Below, in pieces: positions 1-10,031 of a stretch of DNA of 64,000 bases. Position 1 is the first letter of the stretch, and every line of letters begins with the position of its first letter. Origin of the DNA: DAORHV01 sp964458645 (GTDB lineage: Bacteria > Patescibacteriota > Gracilibacteria > Peribacterales > Peribacteraceae); NCBI GenBank assembly GCA_964458645.1, contig CAYWJU010000005.1:1-64000 (forward strand), written 5' to 3'. Both the position numbers and the translations under genes were made by a program. The notes below the pieces were generated by a model. The model made no database searches and was not told where the DNA came from. It saw nothing but the letters and a program-made list of their open reading frames with translations.

Positions 1-2097
<2,097 letters not shown>

Positions 2098-2117
2098 TCC
2101 ATGTCATCGAAAGTAGG

Positions 2118-2142
2118 AAAATGGCTCTTCGGAGCCATTTTT
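2118..2142 (+). terminator. Rho-independent terminator of gyrA
   Basis: A perfect 10-bp stem (AAAATGGCTC / GAGCCATTTT) closes on a TTCG tetraloop and ends in a T-run, 20 nt after the gyrA stop codon. Confidence 0.92.
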
Positions 2143-2168
2143 CGTATGTTTCGATGCGGCGTGATTCT

Positions 2169-2197
2169 TTGACAAAAACTAAATTTTTTAGTATAAT
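2169..2197 (+). promoter_or_regulatory. Consensus sigma70-type promoter
   Basis: TTGACA at 2169-2174, a 17-nt spacer and TATAAT at 2192-2197: a perfect consensus match. Transcription should start near 2204, leaving only about 10 nt before the ATG at 2215. Confidence 0.93.
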
Positions 2198-2214
2198 AAT
2201 ATTAACCAATACAC

Positions 2215-3147
2215 ATGATCAGACTCCGCACCCCCGAACAGGCTCCAGAGGATGTGCCGCGCAAACGAGATATTTTGCGATTTCCGGGCAGTCGGAATAC
2301 GCAGCGGTCCAGTACGCCAAACGAAGTGTCGCGCTTACGTCAACGCGTGTCGGATTTGGAAATTGATCGTCGTGCATTGCGAGAGCAGTTGCGTCGGCAA
2401 CGCGGTGGTCGCACTACGGGCGGCGCAACGGAGAAGCAGTCTGCAGCGGTGCCTGTTGCCGAGGATGTTCAAGTGGCAGTCATCCGTCCGGAGTCGGATG
2501 CATTGCTGCCGTCGCCGACCAGCCTGGCTGCAACTGCGGCTTTGGTTATGAATATTGGCGTCCTGAAGAGTCGTGAGCATGCGGATCCTTCTGTTACGCC
2601 GCAAATCGATGCCCACTACAGGGCGCTGAGCACGGCTACGTTCACCGATTCGAATGCGGACGAGGCGGCCACGCTTATGGAGGAGTTGACCCGATTGCAG
2701 GAGGTGGAATATCAGGACCATCCGGAGCGCCAGAAATACATCAGTGCCGTCATTCGTACGCTGAGTCCGCTGGTGCCGAAAGATGCCGGTCACATTTCCG
2801 GTCTGATGGCCGCCATAGCACCGCTCAAGCAACAGGAAATCGGTCAGCGCGGCTATAGTGCCGCTCTGGATGCGAAAATTATGACTGCATACCGCGCATT
2901 GGCAGACTGCGTCATCGATTCCGCCAAATGCAAACCCGCCGATGCAACGCGTTTGCTGAAGGATGCGAAGAAGATGAAAGGCGAAGAATTCCACAATACG
3001 GGCGGACCGCGCGGTGCCGTCTACATGGCACGCCATGAAGCACTGGATACCTTTATCGGCAAATTGCAGGCAGTGGAGCAAAAAGGCCGTGGAAAAGGTA
3101 TTTGGGGCTGGATTCCGGGTTTTGGCACACGAAAGAAAGCTGCATAA
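2215..3147 (+). CDS. Hypothetical protein, alanine-rich, helical
   Basis: I do not recognise this 310-residue protein. It has no signal peptide. Residues about 40-65 form a short charged heptad-like coiled coil; the rest looks alpha-helical and soluble, with one weakly hydrophobic stretch near residue 100. The C-terminus is basic and glycine-rich (ending GFGTRKKAA). The gene has its own consensus promoter and lies between the gyrA terminator and rpmE. The start is the first ATG after that promoter; no Shine-Dalgarno sequence is visible in the very short leader. Confidence 0.8.
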   Translation: MIRLRTPEQAPEDVPRKRDILRFPGSRNTQRSSTPNEVSRLRQRVSDLEIDRRALREQLRRQRGGRTTGGATEKQSAAVPVAEDVQVAVIRPESDALLPSPTSLAATAALVMNIGVLKSREHADPSVTPQIDAHYRALSTATFTDSNADEAATLMEELTRLQEVEYQDHPERQKYISAVIRTLSPLVPKDAGHISGLMAAIAPLKQQEIGQRGYSAALDAKIMTAYRALADCVIDSAKCKPADATRLLKDAKKMKGEEFHNTGGPRGAVYMARHEALDTFIGKLQAVEQKGRGKGIWGWIPGFGTRKKAA

Positions 3148-3159
3148 ACGTTTCGGCAC

Positions 3160-3188
3160 TTGCATCGGGTCCGACGAGCACGTACAAT
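3160..3188 (+). promoter_or_regulatory. Promoter of rpmE
   Basis: TTGCAT at 3160-3165, 17-nt spacer, TACAAT at 3183-3188. The ATG at 3200 is 11 nt past the -10 box, so the leader would be about 5 nt. The promoter begins just after the stop of the preceding gene. Confidence 0.75.
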
Positions 3189-3199
3189 CTCGCGGCTTT

Positions 3200-3487
3200 A
3201 TGAAGAAGGATTTCCACCCGAAGGCACACAAGGACGCCAAAACGACATGCACGTCGTGCAATGCCGTGTACATGGTTCCGAGCACAGTGAAGGATCAGCA
3301 GGTTGAAATCTGCAGCCAGTGCCACCCCATCTATACGGGTGAGTACCGCGGTATCATGACCTCCGGTCGCGTCGATCGTTTCCGCAAGGTGCAGGAGGCT
3401 TCCAAGGGCAAACAGGCAGAGGTGGCAGCCATCGAAGAGGCTCGCAAGGCCAAGCCGACCATCAAGAAGGCCAAGAAAGCCGCTTAA
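3200..3487 (+). CDS. rpmE: 50S ribosomal protein bL31
   Basis: bL31 sits on the 50S central protuberance and bridges to the 30S head. The product (95 residues) begins MKKDFHPKAHKDAKTTC and has two zinc-binding CxxC motifs, CTSC and CSQC, so it is the zinc-containing type. After the core (about residue 60) comes an unusual lysine/alanine-rich extension ending KKAKKAA. An in-frame extension to 3014 overlaps the preceding gene and lacks any family similarity, so the start at 3200, next to its promoter, is preferred. Confidence 0.95.
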   Translation: MKKDFHPKAHKDAKTTCTSCNAVYMVPSTVKDQQVEICSQCHPIYTGEYRGIMTSGRVDRFRKVQEASKGKQAEVAAIEEARKAKPTIKKAKKAA

Positions 3488-3522
3488 ACAGCCATTCATG
3501 AGTACCGATCCGGGGCGTTTCC

Positions 3523-3531
3523 TGGTATACT
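3523..3531 (+). promoter_or_regulatory. Extended -10 promoter of hrcA
   Basis: TGG-TATACT (3523-3531) is an extended -10 element; only a weak -35 is visible. It ends 7 nt before the hrcA ATG at 3539, so the message should begin at or next to the start codon. No CIRCE repeat is seen here. Confidence 0.75.
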
Positions 3532-3538
3532 TTGTAGT

Positions 3539-4252
3539 ATGAACAGCAGGCAGGCCAAGCTCTTGCAGGCCATTATCGATCAATTCATTCTTACGGCATT
3601 GCCCGTGGGTTCGAAACGCCTGCTCGAAACCAGTGAATTCCCAGTTTCCTCGGCTACGATCCGCTCCGAAATGTCGTTTCTGGAAACCGAAGGATTCTTG
3701 GCTCAGCCGCACGTTTCGGCCGGTCGCATTCCGACCGTAAAGGGCTACCGCCTGTACGTGCAGGAATTCATGAAGCCCAACACCGCTGAACGCGCGGTGC
3801 GTGCCAAATTCGAGAACGTGCGCGAGCAGTATTTCCAGAACAAAGACCGTGAACGCGCTTACGAAGGCGTGGCATTGTTGGCGCACATGATTCAGAACGT
3901 CAGCTTCGCCACGGTGCCGCACCGCGACCGCGTGTATTACATGGGATTGAGTAATTCGCTTCGACAGCCCGAATTCCAGCAAGATACGCAGTTGATGAGC
4001 GGCGTGGTCGAAGTGCTGGAGCAAGGGCTTACCGATCTTATTTCTAAAATCGATATCGACGACAAGGTCCGGTACTGCATCGGCGAGAAGCACTTGTCGC
4101 CGCACATTGAAAGCTGCGCGCTCATGGTGACGCGCTACCGCATCCGCGGACAAGAAGGAGTGGTAGGCATTTTAGGCCCAGTTCGCATGGACTACGCCTA
4201 CAACACCGTAGCGCTCGACATGGTCGCCGGCATGCTGCGCGACGCCGCCTAA
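3539..4252 (+). CDS. hrcA: Heat-inducible transcription repressor HrcA, short form
   Basis: HrcA represses chaperone genes by binding CIRCE operators. Residues 1-75 form the winged-helix DNA-binding domain with the family signature SSATIRSEMSFLETEGFL followed by SAGRIPTVKGYRLYV. The remaining effector part is short: 237 residues in all against about 340 in most bacteria, so much of the inserted dimerisation domain is missing. A CIRCE-like site upstream of clpC at 61709-61735 gives it a target in this window. The next gene starts 36 nt downstream on the same strand. Confidence 0.9.
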   Translation: MNSRQAKLLQAIIDQFILTALPVGSKRLLETSEFPVSSATIRSEMSFLETEGFLAQPHVSAGRIPTVKGYRLYVQEFMKPNTAERAVRAKFENVREQYFQNKDRERAYEGVALLAHMIQNVSFATVPHRDRVYYMGLSNSLRQPEFQQDTQLMSGVVEVLEQGLTDLISKIDIDDKVRYCIGEKHLSPHIESCALMVTRYRIRGQEGVVGILGPVRMDYAYNTVALDMVAGMLRDAA

Positions 4253-4287
4253 CATCAGAACATCAACAGTCCCACGTTCCCGTCTTC

Positions 4288-7134
4288 ATGCCGCCAACAA
4301 CTCCAACCGCCGAAACCGTCCTGCTGCGCATCCGTCCAGCGCTGCCCGACCCCGAAGACAAGAGCGGCAACCGCGGCCCGATCCTTATGGAACCGGCCAT
4401 TTCGGCCATGCACTATTTGAAGAAAGGCCAGGACGTGGTCAGTCTGGAGATCGGCTTCTACCAGGGCAAGATCTGCTTCTTCGCCCGCTGCACGCGCGCG
4501 TCGGTGGGGCTCATCGAGAGCCAGCTCTACGCCCAGTACCCCGACATCGACATCGAAGAAGTCCCGGGCGATGTCTTCTCGCCCAAGGAAGGCGAGTCGG
4601 TGGTCTATACCGACCTGGCGTTCACCGATCCGGAGGTCTACCCCATTAAGCGTCACCCGCAGTTCGACGACATGCTCAGCCGCCAGAGTCTGGACCCCAT
4701 CGCCAGCATGACGTCCATCCTGCTGCGCTATCCGGATATCGCGATGCGCGGTCACATCCAGTTGGTCTTCAAGCCGTTCGACAACGCCCGCCGGTCGTTC
4801 CGCACCAAAACGCTCAAGTTCCTGCCGCTCATGTCCAAGGGCTTCTCCCAGAAGTGGGATTGGTACGGAAAGCTGTTCTGCCGCATCCATTTGGCACGCG
4901 GCTGGCACTGGTGGGCCTATCTGCCGCTGAACATCCTGATGGGAGGCTTCCGCGCCTGGTTCTCGTTCGTGCCCAACCTGTCTGACATCATGCTGTCCGA
5001 GGACGGCGGTGCGTCGAGCGGCGGCGACGATGACGACCGCGCGCAGGAATACACCACCAAGCGTAACCACGACAGCGAGACCATCGTCGGTGCCATCGCC
5101 GACAAGGTGAACCACCTGTTGTTCGTCGGCAACATCCGCATCAGCGTCATCACCAAGACCAAGCTGGCCGACCAGGCCGAGGCCAAGCTGCACGAGATCC
5201 AGTCCAGCTTCCGCCAGTTTGCGTTGCCGCACCTCAATGGATTCAAGGAAAACAAAGTCATCGTGTCCCAGACCTTCCCGCTCGGGTTCCAGATCAACCC
5301 GTTCCTGCTCTCCGTGGAGGAGATCGCGTCGCTGTGGCACCCGCCCAGCCTGCTGGTGCGCACGCCGAACATCGACTGGGTCACCAGCAAGAAGCTGCAG
5401 CCGCCGGTCGACCTGCCCATCGCCGAGACCGAGGACGCCAACAGCCTTACCATGCTTGGTGAAGCGGTGTTCCGCGGACGACGCACGCAGTTTGGCATTA
5501 AGCCAGACGACCGTCGCCGCCATATGTACGTCATCGGAAAGACGGGTATGGGCAAATCCACGTTGCTCGAAAACATGATCTATTCCGACGTGATTGCCGG
5601 TAAAGGCGTCGGCGTTATCGATCCGCACGGCGATCTGATTGAAGCGTGTCTGCGTTTCATTCCGGCTCATCGCAGCAACGACGTCATTCTGTTCAGTCCG
5701 GCTGATAAGGATTTTCCGCTGTCGTTCAACATGTTGTCGTGTCCGAATCCGGACCAGTATCCGTTGGTTGCATCGGGTCTAATGAGCGTGTTCACGAAGA
5801 TGTGGCCCGACGTGTGGAGCGGACGCATGGAGCACATCTTGCGCAATGCGCTGCTGGCGCTCATCGAAACCCAGGGCAACTCCATGCTCGGAATTCTGCG
5901 CATGTTCGTGGACGACAGCTTCCGCAAGAAGGTCGTGGAGCATGTGCAGGATCATTTGGTGAAAAGTTTCTGGCAGGACGAGTACGCCGGTTGGACCGAC
6001 AAGTACCGCACCGAAGCCATCGCTGCCATCCAGAATAAGATCGGCCAGTTGCTCAGCGTGCCAACCATTCGCAACATCGTCGGCCAAGTGAACAGCAAGC
6101 TCAACGTCCGCGAAGCTATGGATACCGGCAAGATTGTGTTGGTGAACCTCAGCAAAGGAAACCTGGGTGAAGACAACTCGGCGTTCTTGGGTTCTATGTT
6201 GGTGACCAAGTTTCAGTTGGATGCCATGAGTCGTGCCGACATTCCGGAGAAAGACCGCCGCGACTTCTTCCTGTACGTCGACGAGTTCCAGAACTTCGCC
6301 ACCGAATCGTTCGCCACCATTCTGTCCGAGGCCCGCAAATACCGCCTGTCGCTCACGCTGGCCAACCAGTACGTCGGCCAATTGCTGTTGGAGGGAAACA
6401 GCACGGCATTGCAGGACGCGGTGTTCGGCAACGTGGGTTCCATGGTGTCGTTCCAGGTTGGCGCCGAAGATGCCGAGGCGTTGGCGCTGCAGTTCGAAGA
6501 AATGGTGGAGCCGAAGGACATTCTCTCGTTGCCCAAGTACCACGCGTACATGCGCCTGATGATCAACGGCATGGCCAGCAAGCCGTTCTCGGTGTCCACG
6601 CTGCCGCCGCCGAAGATCACCCAGGACTCCGACCGCGTGGAAATCATCCGCCGCATGTCGCGCGAGCGGTACGCCGAGAAGCGCTCGGTCGTGGAGGATA
6701 AGATCGGACGCTGGCTAAAGGCTGCCAGCGAGAACCGTAAACTGGGCGTCTCCGATGCCAAGTCGAAGGAAAAGGAGGCTGAAGAGCGTGACAAGGCCAA
6801 GAAAAAAGGCATGACGCTGGAGGCCTACCGCGCTTGGCGCGATCGTGAAATGTGGACCAATGATTTCAATGCGTTGCGAAAAAAAGACCTCACGGAACCG
6901 TTGTCTGCCGAGGAACGCGGCAAAATGGTCGATTTAGAGGTGAAGCTGAAGAACAGTGGAGGCGTTCCTCCCCCCAGCAAAGCCATGCTGGAAGCCGCTG
7001 CGAAGAAATCCGGTGTTCCGCCGACTCCCGCAGCCGCTCCGGCCGCTACTCCTGCTCCCACAGCACCCGCAAAGCCTGCCCCAGCTCCGAAGTCTGCTGC
7101 ACCGAAGCCGCCGAAACCTCCGGCTGCAAAATAA
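4288..7134 (+). CDS. TraG/VirD4-like type IV secretion coupling ATPase
   Basis: A 948-residue RecA-like motor of the conjugative coupling-protein superfamily, expected to pump DNA or protein at the membrane. The N-terminal 200 residues form a conserved-looking extra domain, then comes a hydrophobic aromatic segment (about residues 208-232). Walker A GKTGMGKST is at 417-425, DPHGDL follows, and Walker B FLYVDEFQ has D665/E666, followed by the LANQYVGQ motif. The last 60 residues are Ala/Pro/Lys-rich. No relaxase or VirB6/8/9/10 genes are adjacent; other T4SS-like pieces lie at 57.4-58.9 and 63.1-63.5 kb. The role (secretion, pilus or DNA uptake) is not shown by the sequence. Confidence 0.85.
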   Translation: MPPTTPTAETVLLRIRPALPDPEDKSGNRGPILMEPAISAMHYLKKGQDVVSLEIGFYQGKICFFARCTRASVGLIESQLYAQYPDIDIEEVPGDVFSPKEGESVVYTDLAFTDPEVYPIKRHPQFDDMLSRQSLDPIASMTSILLRYPDIAMRGHIQLVFKPFDNARRSFRTKTLKFLPLMSKGFSQKWDWYGKLFCRIHLARGWHWWAYLPLNILMGGFRAWFSFVPNLSDIMLSEDGGASSGGDDDDRAQEYTTKRNHDSETIVGAIADKVNHLLFVGNIRISVITKTKLADQAEAKLHEIQSSFRQFALPHLNGFKENKVIVSQTFPLGFQINPFLLSVEEIASLWHPPSLLVRTPNIDWVTSKKLQPPVDLPIAETEDANSLTMLGEAVFRGRRTQFGIKPDDRRRHMYVIGKTGMGKSTLLENMIYSDVIAGKGVGVIDPHGDLIEACLRFIPAHRSNDVILFSPADKDFPLSFNMLSCPNPDQYPLVASGLMSVFTKMWPDVWSGRMEHILRNALLALIETQGNSMLGILRMFVDDSFRKKVVEHVQDHLVKSFWQDEYAGWTDKYRTEAIAAIQNKIGQLLSVPTIRNIVGQVNSKLNVREAMDTGKIVLVNLSKGNLGEDNSAFLGSMLVTKFQLDAMSRADIPEKDRRDFFLYVDEFQNFATESFATILSEARKYRLSLTLANQYVGQLLLEGNSTALQDAVFGNVGSMVSFQVGAEDAEALALQFEEMVEPKDILSLPKYHAYMRLMINGMASKPFSVSTLPPPKITQDSDRVEIIRRMSRERYAEKRSVVEDKIGRWLKAASENRKLGVSDAKSKEKEAEERDKAKKKGMTLEAYRAWRDREMWTNDFNALRKKDLTEPLSAEERGKMVDLEVKLKNSGGVPPPSKAMLEAAAKKSGVPPTPAAAPAATPAPTAPAKPAPAPKSAAPKPPKPPAAK

Positions 7135-7138
7135 GTCC

Positions 7139-7957
7139 ATGCGACTCTGTTGTTTTCATTGTCCAAAGGACGCCGGGGAAACCGGAGACGCCGGAGATGG
7201 GTCGCCCAACTATTTGCTTTCCTCCCTGAATTCCCCGGCGTCTCCGGACTTCTTAGGAGGCGGTCGTTCGTCGTTAGCTGCAATACTCTCTGTCTTTGTC
7301 TGTTTGTCGGTGGCAGCATGTTCACCTATGCCTTTAAGCACGTCCACGGCCGCAGTCCGCTACATGCCGATCGGGGATTCGTACACCATCGGAACCGGCA
7401 TCGGCCAGAATGATGCATGGCCTGGAGTTCTCACGCGTCACCTGCAGGCCGAGGGTGTGGATATCGAGCTGCTGGGTAACCCGGCCCGCAACGGCTGGAC
7501 CGCGCAGGATGCCATAGAAGGGGAGTTGCCCGAATTCGAGCAGGCCAAGCCGAACTTCGCCACGCTGTTCATCGGCGTGAACGATTACGTGCAAGGCAGC
7601 GACGCCGAGCAATTCCGCATGCATCTGCGAACCCTTCTGGACCGCATGTTGGCGGTGCTGCCGAGCCCCGAGCGCCTGATTGTGGGGACCATCCCGGATT
7701 ACTCGGTCACGCCAACCGGCAAGCAGTACGCGCTGGGGCGCGATGTAGCGTCGGGTCTGGCGGCCTTCAACGACGTCATCCGCGACGAAACGGAGGCAAG
7801 AAATGTGGCTGTGGTGGATTTTGCCGCCATTGCCGATGCCATGCGCAACGATGCATCGCTGATCGGTTCCGATGGCCTACATCCCTCTGAATCCGGACAT
7901 CTGTTTTGGGAAGCTCAAATTCATCCGATTGTTGCCAAAGCGCTCAAGCGTCCCTAA
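7139..7957 (+). CDS. SGNH/GDSL-family hydrolase, probable lipoprotein (start uncertain)
   Basis: A secreted esterase/lipase-type hydrolase. GDSYTIGTG holds the nucleophile serine, GVND is block III and DGLHPSESGH carries the catalytic Asp/His of block V. A hydrophobic stretch ending LSVAAC is a good signal peptide with lipobox. With the ATG at 7139 the n-region is about 45 residues, because a palindromic 9-nt-unit repeat (7168-7256) is translated inside it. The next in-frame ATG at 7328 would lose the lipobox. A GGAGG at 7256-7260 precedes the hydrophobic core, but no standard start codon follows at the right distance. The gene begins 4 nt after the upstream stop. Confidence 0.78.
   Translation: MRLCCFHCPKDAGETGDAGDGSPNYLLSSLNSPASPDFLGGGRSSLAAILSVFVCLSVAACSPMPLSTSTAAVRYMPIGDSYTIGTGIGQNDAWPGVLTRHLQAEGVDIELLGNPARNGWTAQDAIEGELPEFEQAKPNFATLFIGVNDYVQGSDAEQFRMHLRTLLDRMLAVLPSPERLIVGTIPDYSVTPTGKQYALGRDVASGLAAFNDVIRDETEARNVAVVDFAAIADAMRNDASLIGSDGLHPSESGHLFWEAQIHPIVAKALKRP
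7168..7256. repeat. 9-nt-unit palindromic element A
   Basis: Left arm (from 7169): units GACGCCGGG, GAAACCGGA, GACGCCGGA. Right arm (7221-7256), read on the other strand: AAGTCCGGA, GACGCCGGG, GAATTCAGG. The arms can fold into an imperfect hairpin. It begins 34 nt behind the TraG-like stop codon and lies inside the reading frame of the SGNH hydrolase. It is the same kind of element as those at 13143, 57281 and 58998, but richer in G+C. Confidence 0.7.
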
Positions 7958-8062
7958 GACCCAATGCGAACCTGTTCCGTGTGGGTGTCGATTGCTTTTT
8001 GGTAATGATTATTCTCATACTACGTCGACAATCCGTCTTCTATTTCTTCTTCTCAGTTTCGT

Positions 8063-9541
8063 ATGCGTACAGCTCGTAGTTTTCTGAAGAAAGTGCTTCC
8101 GGTTTCGTTTGCTTCCGGCTTGTTGGCCGGAGTAGCCCTGACAAGCGTTGCAGTCGCCATTAGCGGCTCAGCAATCTTCCAGGACGTTCCTGCAGGCAGC
8201 TATTACAGCGATGCCGTCGGTCGTATGTATTCCCTTGGCATCATTAAGGGTAAGGACGACACCCACTTTGATCCGACTGGAACGCTCACGCGCGCAGATG
8301 CAGCCGTGCTCATGGATCGTTTGTACACCAAGCTGAACGGTTCAGTAGCCTCTTCGTCGAGCTCCCGCTCATCCAGCAGCTCAAGCAGCTCCAGCAGCAG
8401 CTCGTCCTCTTCCGTTTCCAGCTCCTCTTCGTCGTCGAGCAGCTCTGTGACGGTCGGCACGGCAGGTGGCGTACACTTTGCACAGCGTGAATTCAACATC
8501 GACAAGAACGATGCCATCGGCAAGATAGACATCGTTATCGCCCGCCTTGGACAGAATCAGGGCACGGTTGCGGTTGATTACAGCTTCAGCGGTGGAACGG
8601 CCGTTGCCGGCAAGGACTACGATGCCTTGAGCGGAACGCTGACGTTTGCAACGCGCGAAAGCAGCAAGAAACTCAGTGTGAAAATCTATAACAACACGTC
8701 GGTCAGTGGCACTAAGACGGTGAACCTGGTCCTGAAGAACCCGACCAACGGACTTGTGATCGACAGCCCAGGCACATCGACGCTGAATATCAATGATCCG
8801 AACTCCACATCGTCGTCTTCCGGCAACAGCTCCAGCAACTCGAGTGCTGCCGCGACCGGACCGTTGTTTGCATTCAGTGCTTCTGAGTACACCGTGTACG
8901 AAAACAAGGGTAGCGTGACCGTCACGGTTGTGCGCACTGGCGTTACAACAACCGCTGCCGATGTCAGCTATTCGACCACGAACGATTCCGCGACTTCCGG
9001 AGTCGACTATCTTTCTACAAGCGGAACGTTGAACTTCGCTGCGAACGAAACCAATAAGACGTTCACCGTATCTATCTCGAACAACGGCAACATCGACGGC
9101 GCTCGTCGTCTGAACTTGGTGCTGAGCAATCCGACGGCAGGTGCCACCATCGTCACTCCGACTACAGCCAAGCTCATCATTAACGATGATGAATCCATGA
9201 CCACCAGCGGCAGCGGCTCGTTCAAGTTCTCATCCAGCACGTACGCTGTGACAGAGTCTTCGGGCAAGGCGTACATCAGCATTATGCGCATCGGTAACGT
9301 GACTCCAGCTTCCGTCAATTTCAACACCAACGGCGGTAGCGCGTTGTCTGGAACCGACTACACCGTCACCAGCGCCACGCTGAACTTTGCGGCAGGTGAA
9401 ACGGTGAAGGTCATTGCATTGCCGATTCTCTCGGATAGCCTCTCTGACGGCGGCGAGACGGTGATTCTGCAGCTCAGCAGCCCGACCAACGGCGTCACGC
9501 TCACCGATCCGAGCAACTCGACGTTGACGATCAATGAGTAA
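8063..9541 (+). CDS. S-layer-homology surface protein with Calx-beta repeats
   Basis: A 492-residue exported protein. A signal peptide (about 1-33) is followed by one SLH domain (about 35-90; pattern FQDVPAGSYYSDAV and FDPTGTLTRADAAVLM) that would anchor it to cell-wall polymer. A nearly pure serine linker follows (about 94-130). Three Calx-beta-type modules then follow, each with the SGTLxFAxxE core and a LxNPTxG strand; the second and third are separated by short linkers. This is a stalk-and-adhesin layout. A possible promoter is TTGCTT at 7992 with CATACT at 8016. A terminator follows. No enzymatic motif is visible. Confidence 0.88.
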   Translation: MRTARSFLKKVLPVSFASGLLAGVALTSVAVAISGSAIFQDVPAGSYYSDAVGRMYSLGIIKGKDDTHFDPTGTLTRADAAVLMDRLYTKLNGSVASSSSSRSSSSSSSSSSSSSSSVSSSSSSSSSSVTVGTAGGVHFAQREFNIDKNDAIGKIDIVIARLGQNQGTVAVDYSFSGGTAVAGKDYDALSGTLTFATRESSKKLSVKIYNNTSVSGTKTVNLVLKNPTNGLVIDSPGTSTLNINDPNSTSSSSGNSSSNSSAAATGPLFAFSASEYTVYENKGSVTVTVVRTGVTTTAADVSYSTTNDSATSGVDYLSTSGTLNFAANETNKTFTVSISNNGNIDGARRLNLVLSNPTAGATIVTPTTAKLIINDDESMTTSGSGSFKFSSSTYAVTESSGKAYISIMRIGNVTPASVNFNTNGGSALSGTDYTVTSATLNFAAGETVKVIALPILSDSLSDGGETVILQLSSPTNGVTLTDPSNSTLTINE

Positions 9542-9564
9542 GTGACTCAAGAATGCAGATCAAG

Positions 9565-9592
9565 ATGGACCGCGCAGTGCGGTCCATTTTTT
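9565..9592 (+). terminator. Rho-independent terminator
   Basis: A 9-bp perfect stem (ATGGACCGC / GCGGTCCAT) with a 5-nt loop and a T6 run, 24 nt after the stop of the SLH/Calx-beta gene. Confidence 0.92.
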
Positions 9593-9631
9593 ATGCTCAG
9601 TTGCCAAGAAATTCCTTCGGATTCTTTCGTC

Positions 9632-10006
9632 CCTTTTTGTCCGAGCGACAAAAAGGAACCAAAAAACGCGTGCGCGCCAGCTCCCACGCACGCCTCGCTT
9701 GCGGCTCGGCGGCAGACCGCCTGGCCCCCTCCGTGGCGCGCGCCCTCCTGGTGGCTTGAATACTCACTCAAAGCTTGTTTTCTTGCCCTGAGGTTGTCGG
9801 CTTCTTCGGAGCTTGGGTACGGAGGGCAGTGTCGCGCCTGATCCGGTGCCGTTACGCTTCCGCCGAAGCAACCCGTGCAAAAAGTCCGCCTGTTTGAGCT
9901 CACCGCAGTGAGCGAGTTCGGACTTTTAGGGTTGTGAGGCGCGTGAAGCGTAGGCCAGCCGGAGCACCGCGCGACGTTTTTTGCTCAACTTTTTTCTAAA
10001 AAAAGT
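9632..10006. other. Gene-free structured intergenic element; possible non-coding RNA or repeat
   Basis: No convincing coding frame is present between 9593 and 10031. The stretch is flanked by two hairpins: CCTTTTTGTC / GACAAAAAGG (9632-9656) and ACTTTTTT / AAAAAAGT (9988-10006). Between them lies a nested stem: CAACCC (9869) with GGGTTG (9929), AAAAGTCCG (9880) with CGGACTTTT (9919), and GCTCAC-CGCA-GTGAGC (9898-9913) at the tip. A further GCGCG / CGCGC pair is at 9939 and 9968. Conserved motifs of RNase P RNA, tmRNA or SRP RNA were not found. Short ORFs here have Arg/Ala-rich, low-information products. Strand of any transcript is unknown. Confidence 0.5.
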
Positions 10007-10031
10007 GGAAGGAAGAAACTATGAGACTGCT

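Noticed and set aside
3014..3199. N-terminal extension of bL31 to 3014
   Set aside because: Overlaps the preceding gene out of frame and bears no similarity to the family; a promoter lies just before the start at 3200.
4255..5670. Long open frame on the minus strand opposite the TraG-like gene (471 codons), and a similar one at 5779-6543
   Set aside because: Products are His/Arg/Gly/Val mixtures with no motif, exactly antisense to a gene with clear Walker motifs; a shadow of codon bias.
8350..8450. Serine-codon run as a simple DNA repeat
   Set aside because: Codons vary (TCG, AGC, TCC, TCT) within a good reading frame between SLH and Calx-beta domains; it is a protein linker.
9547..9903. 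Short ORFs in the 9.6-10.0 kb stretch on both strands
   Set aside because: Arg/Ala/Cys-rich products without initiation signals, crossing strong hairpins; structure fits RNA or repeat better than protein.
9632..10006. RNase P RNA, tmRNA or SRP RNA in the structured stretch
   Set aside because: The conserved motifs of these RNAs could not be found on either strand.
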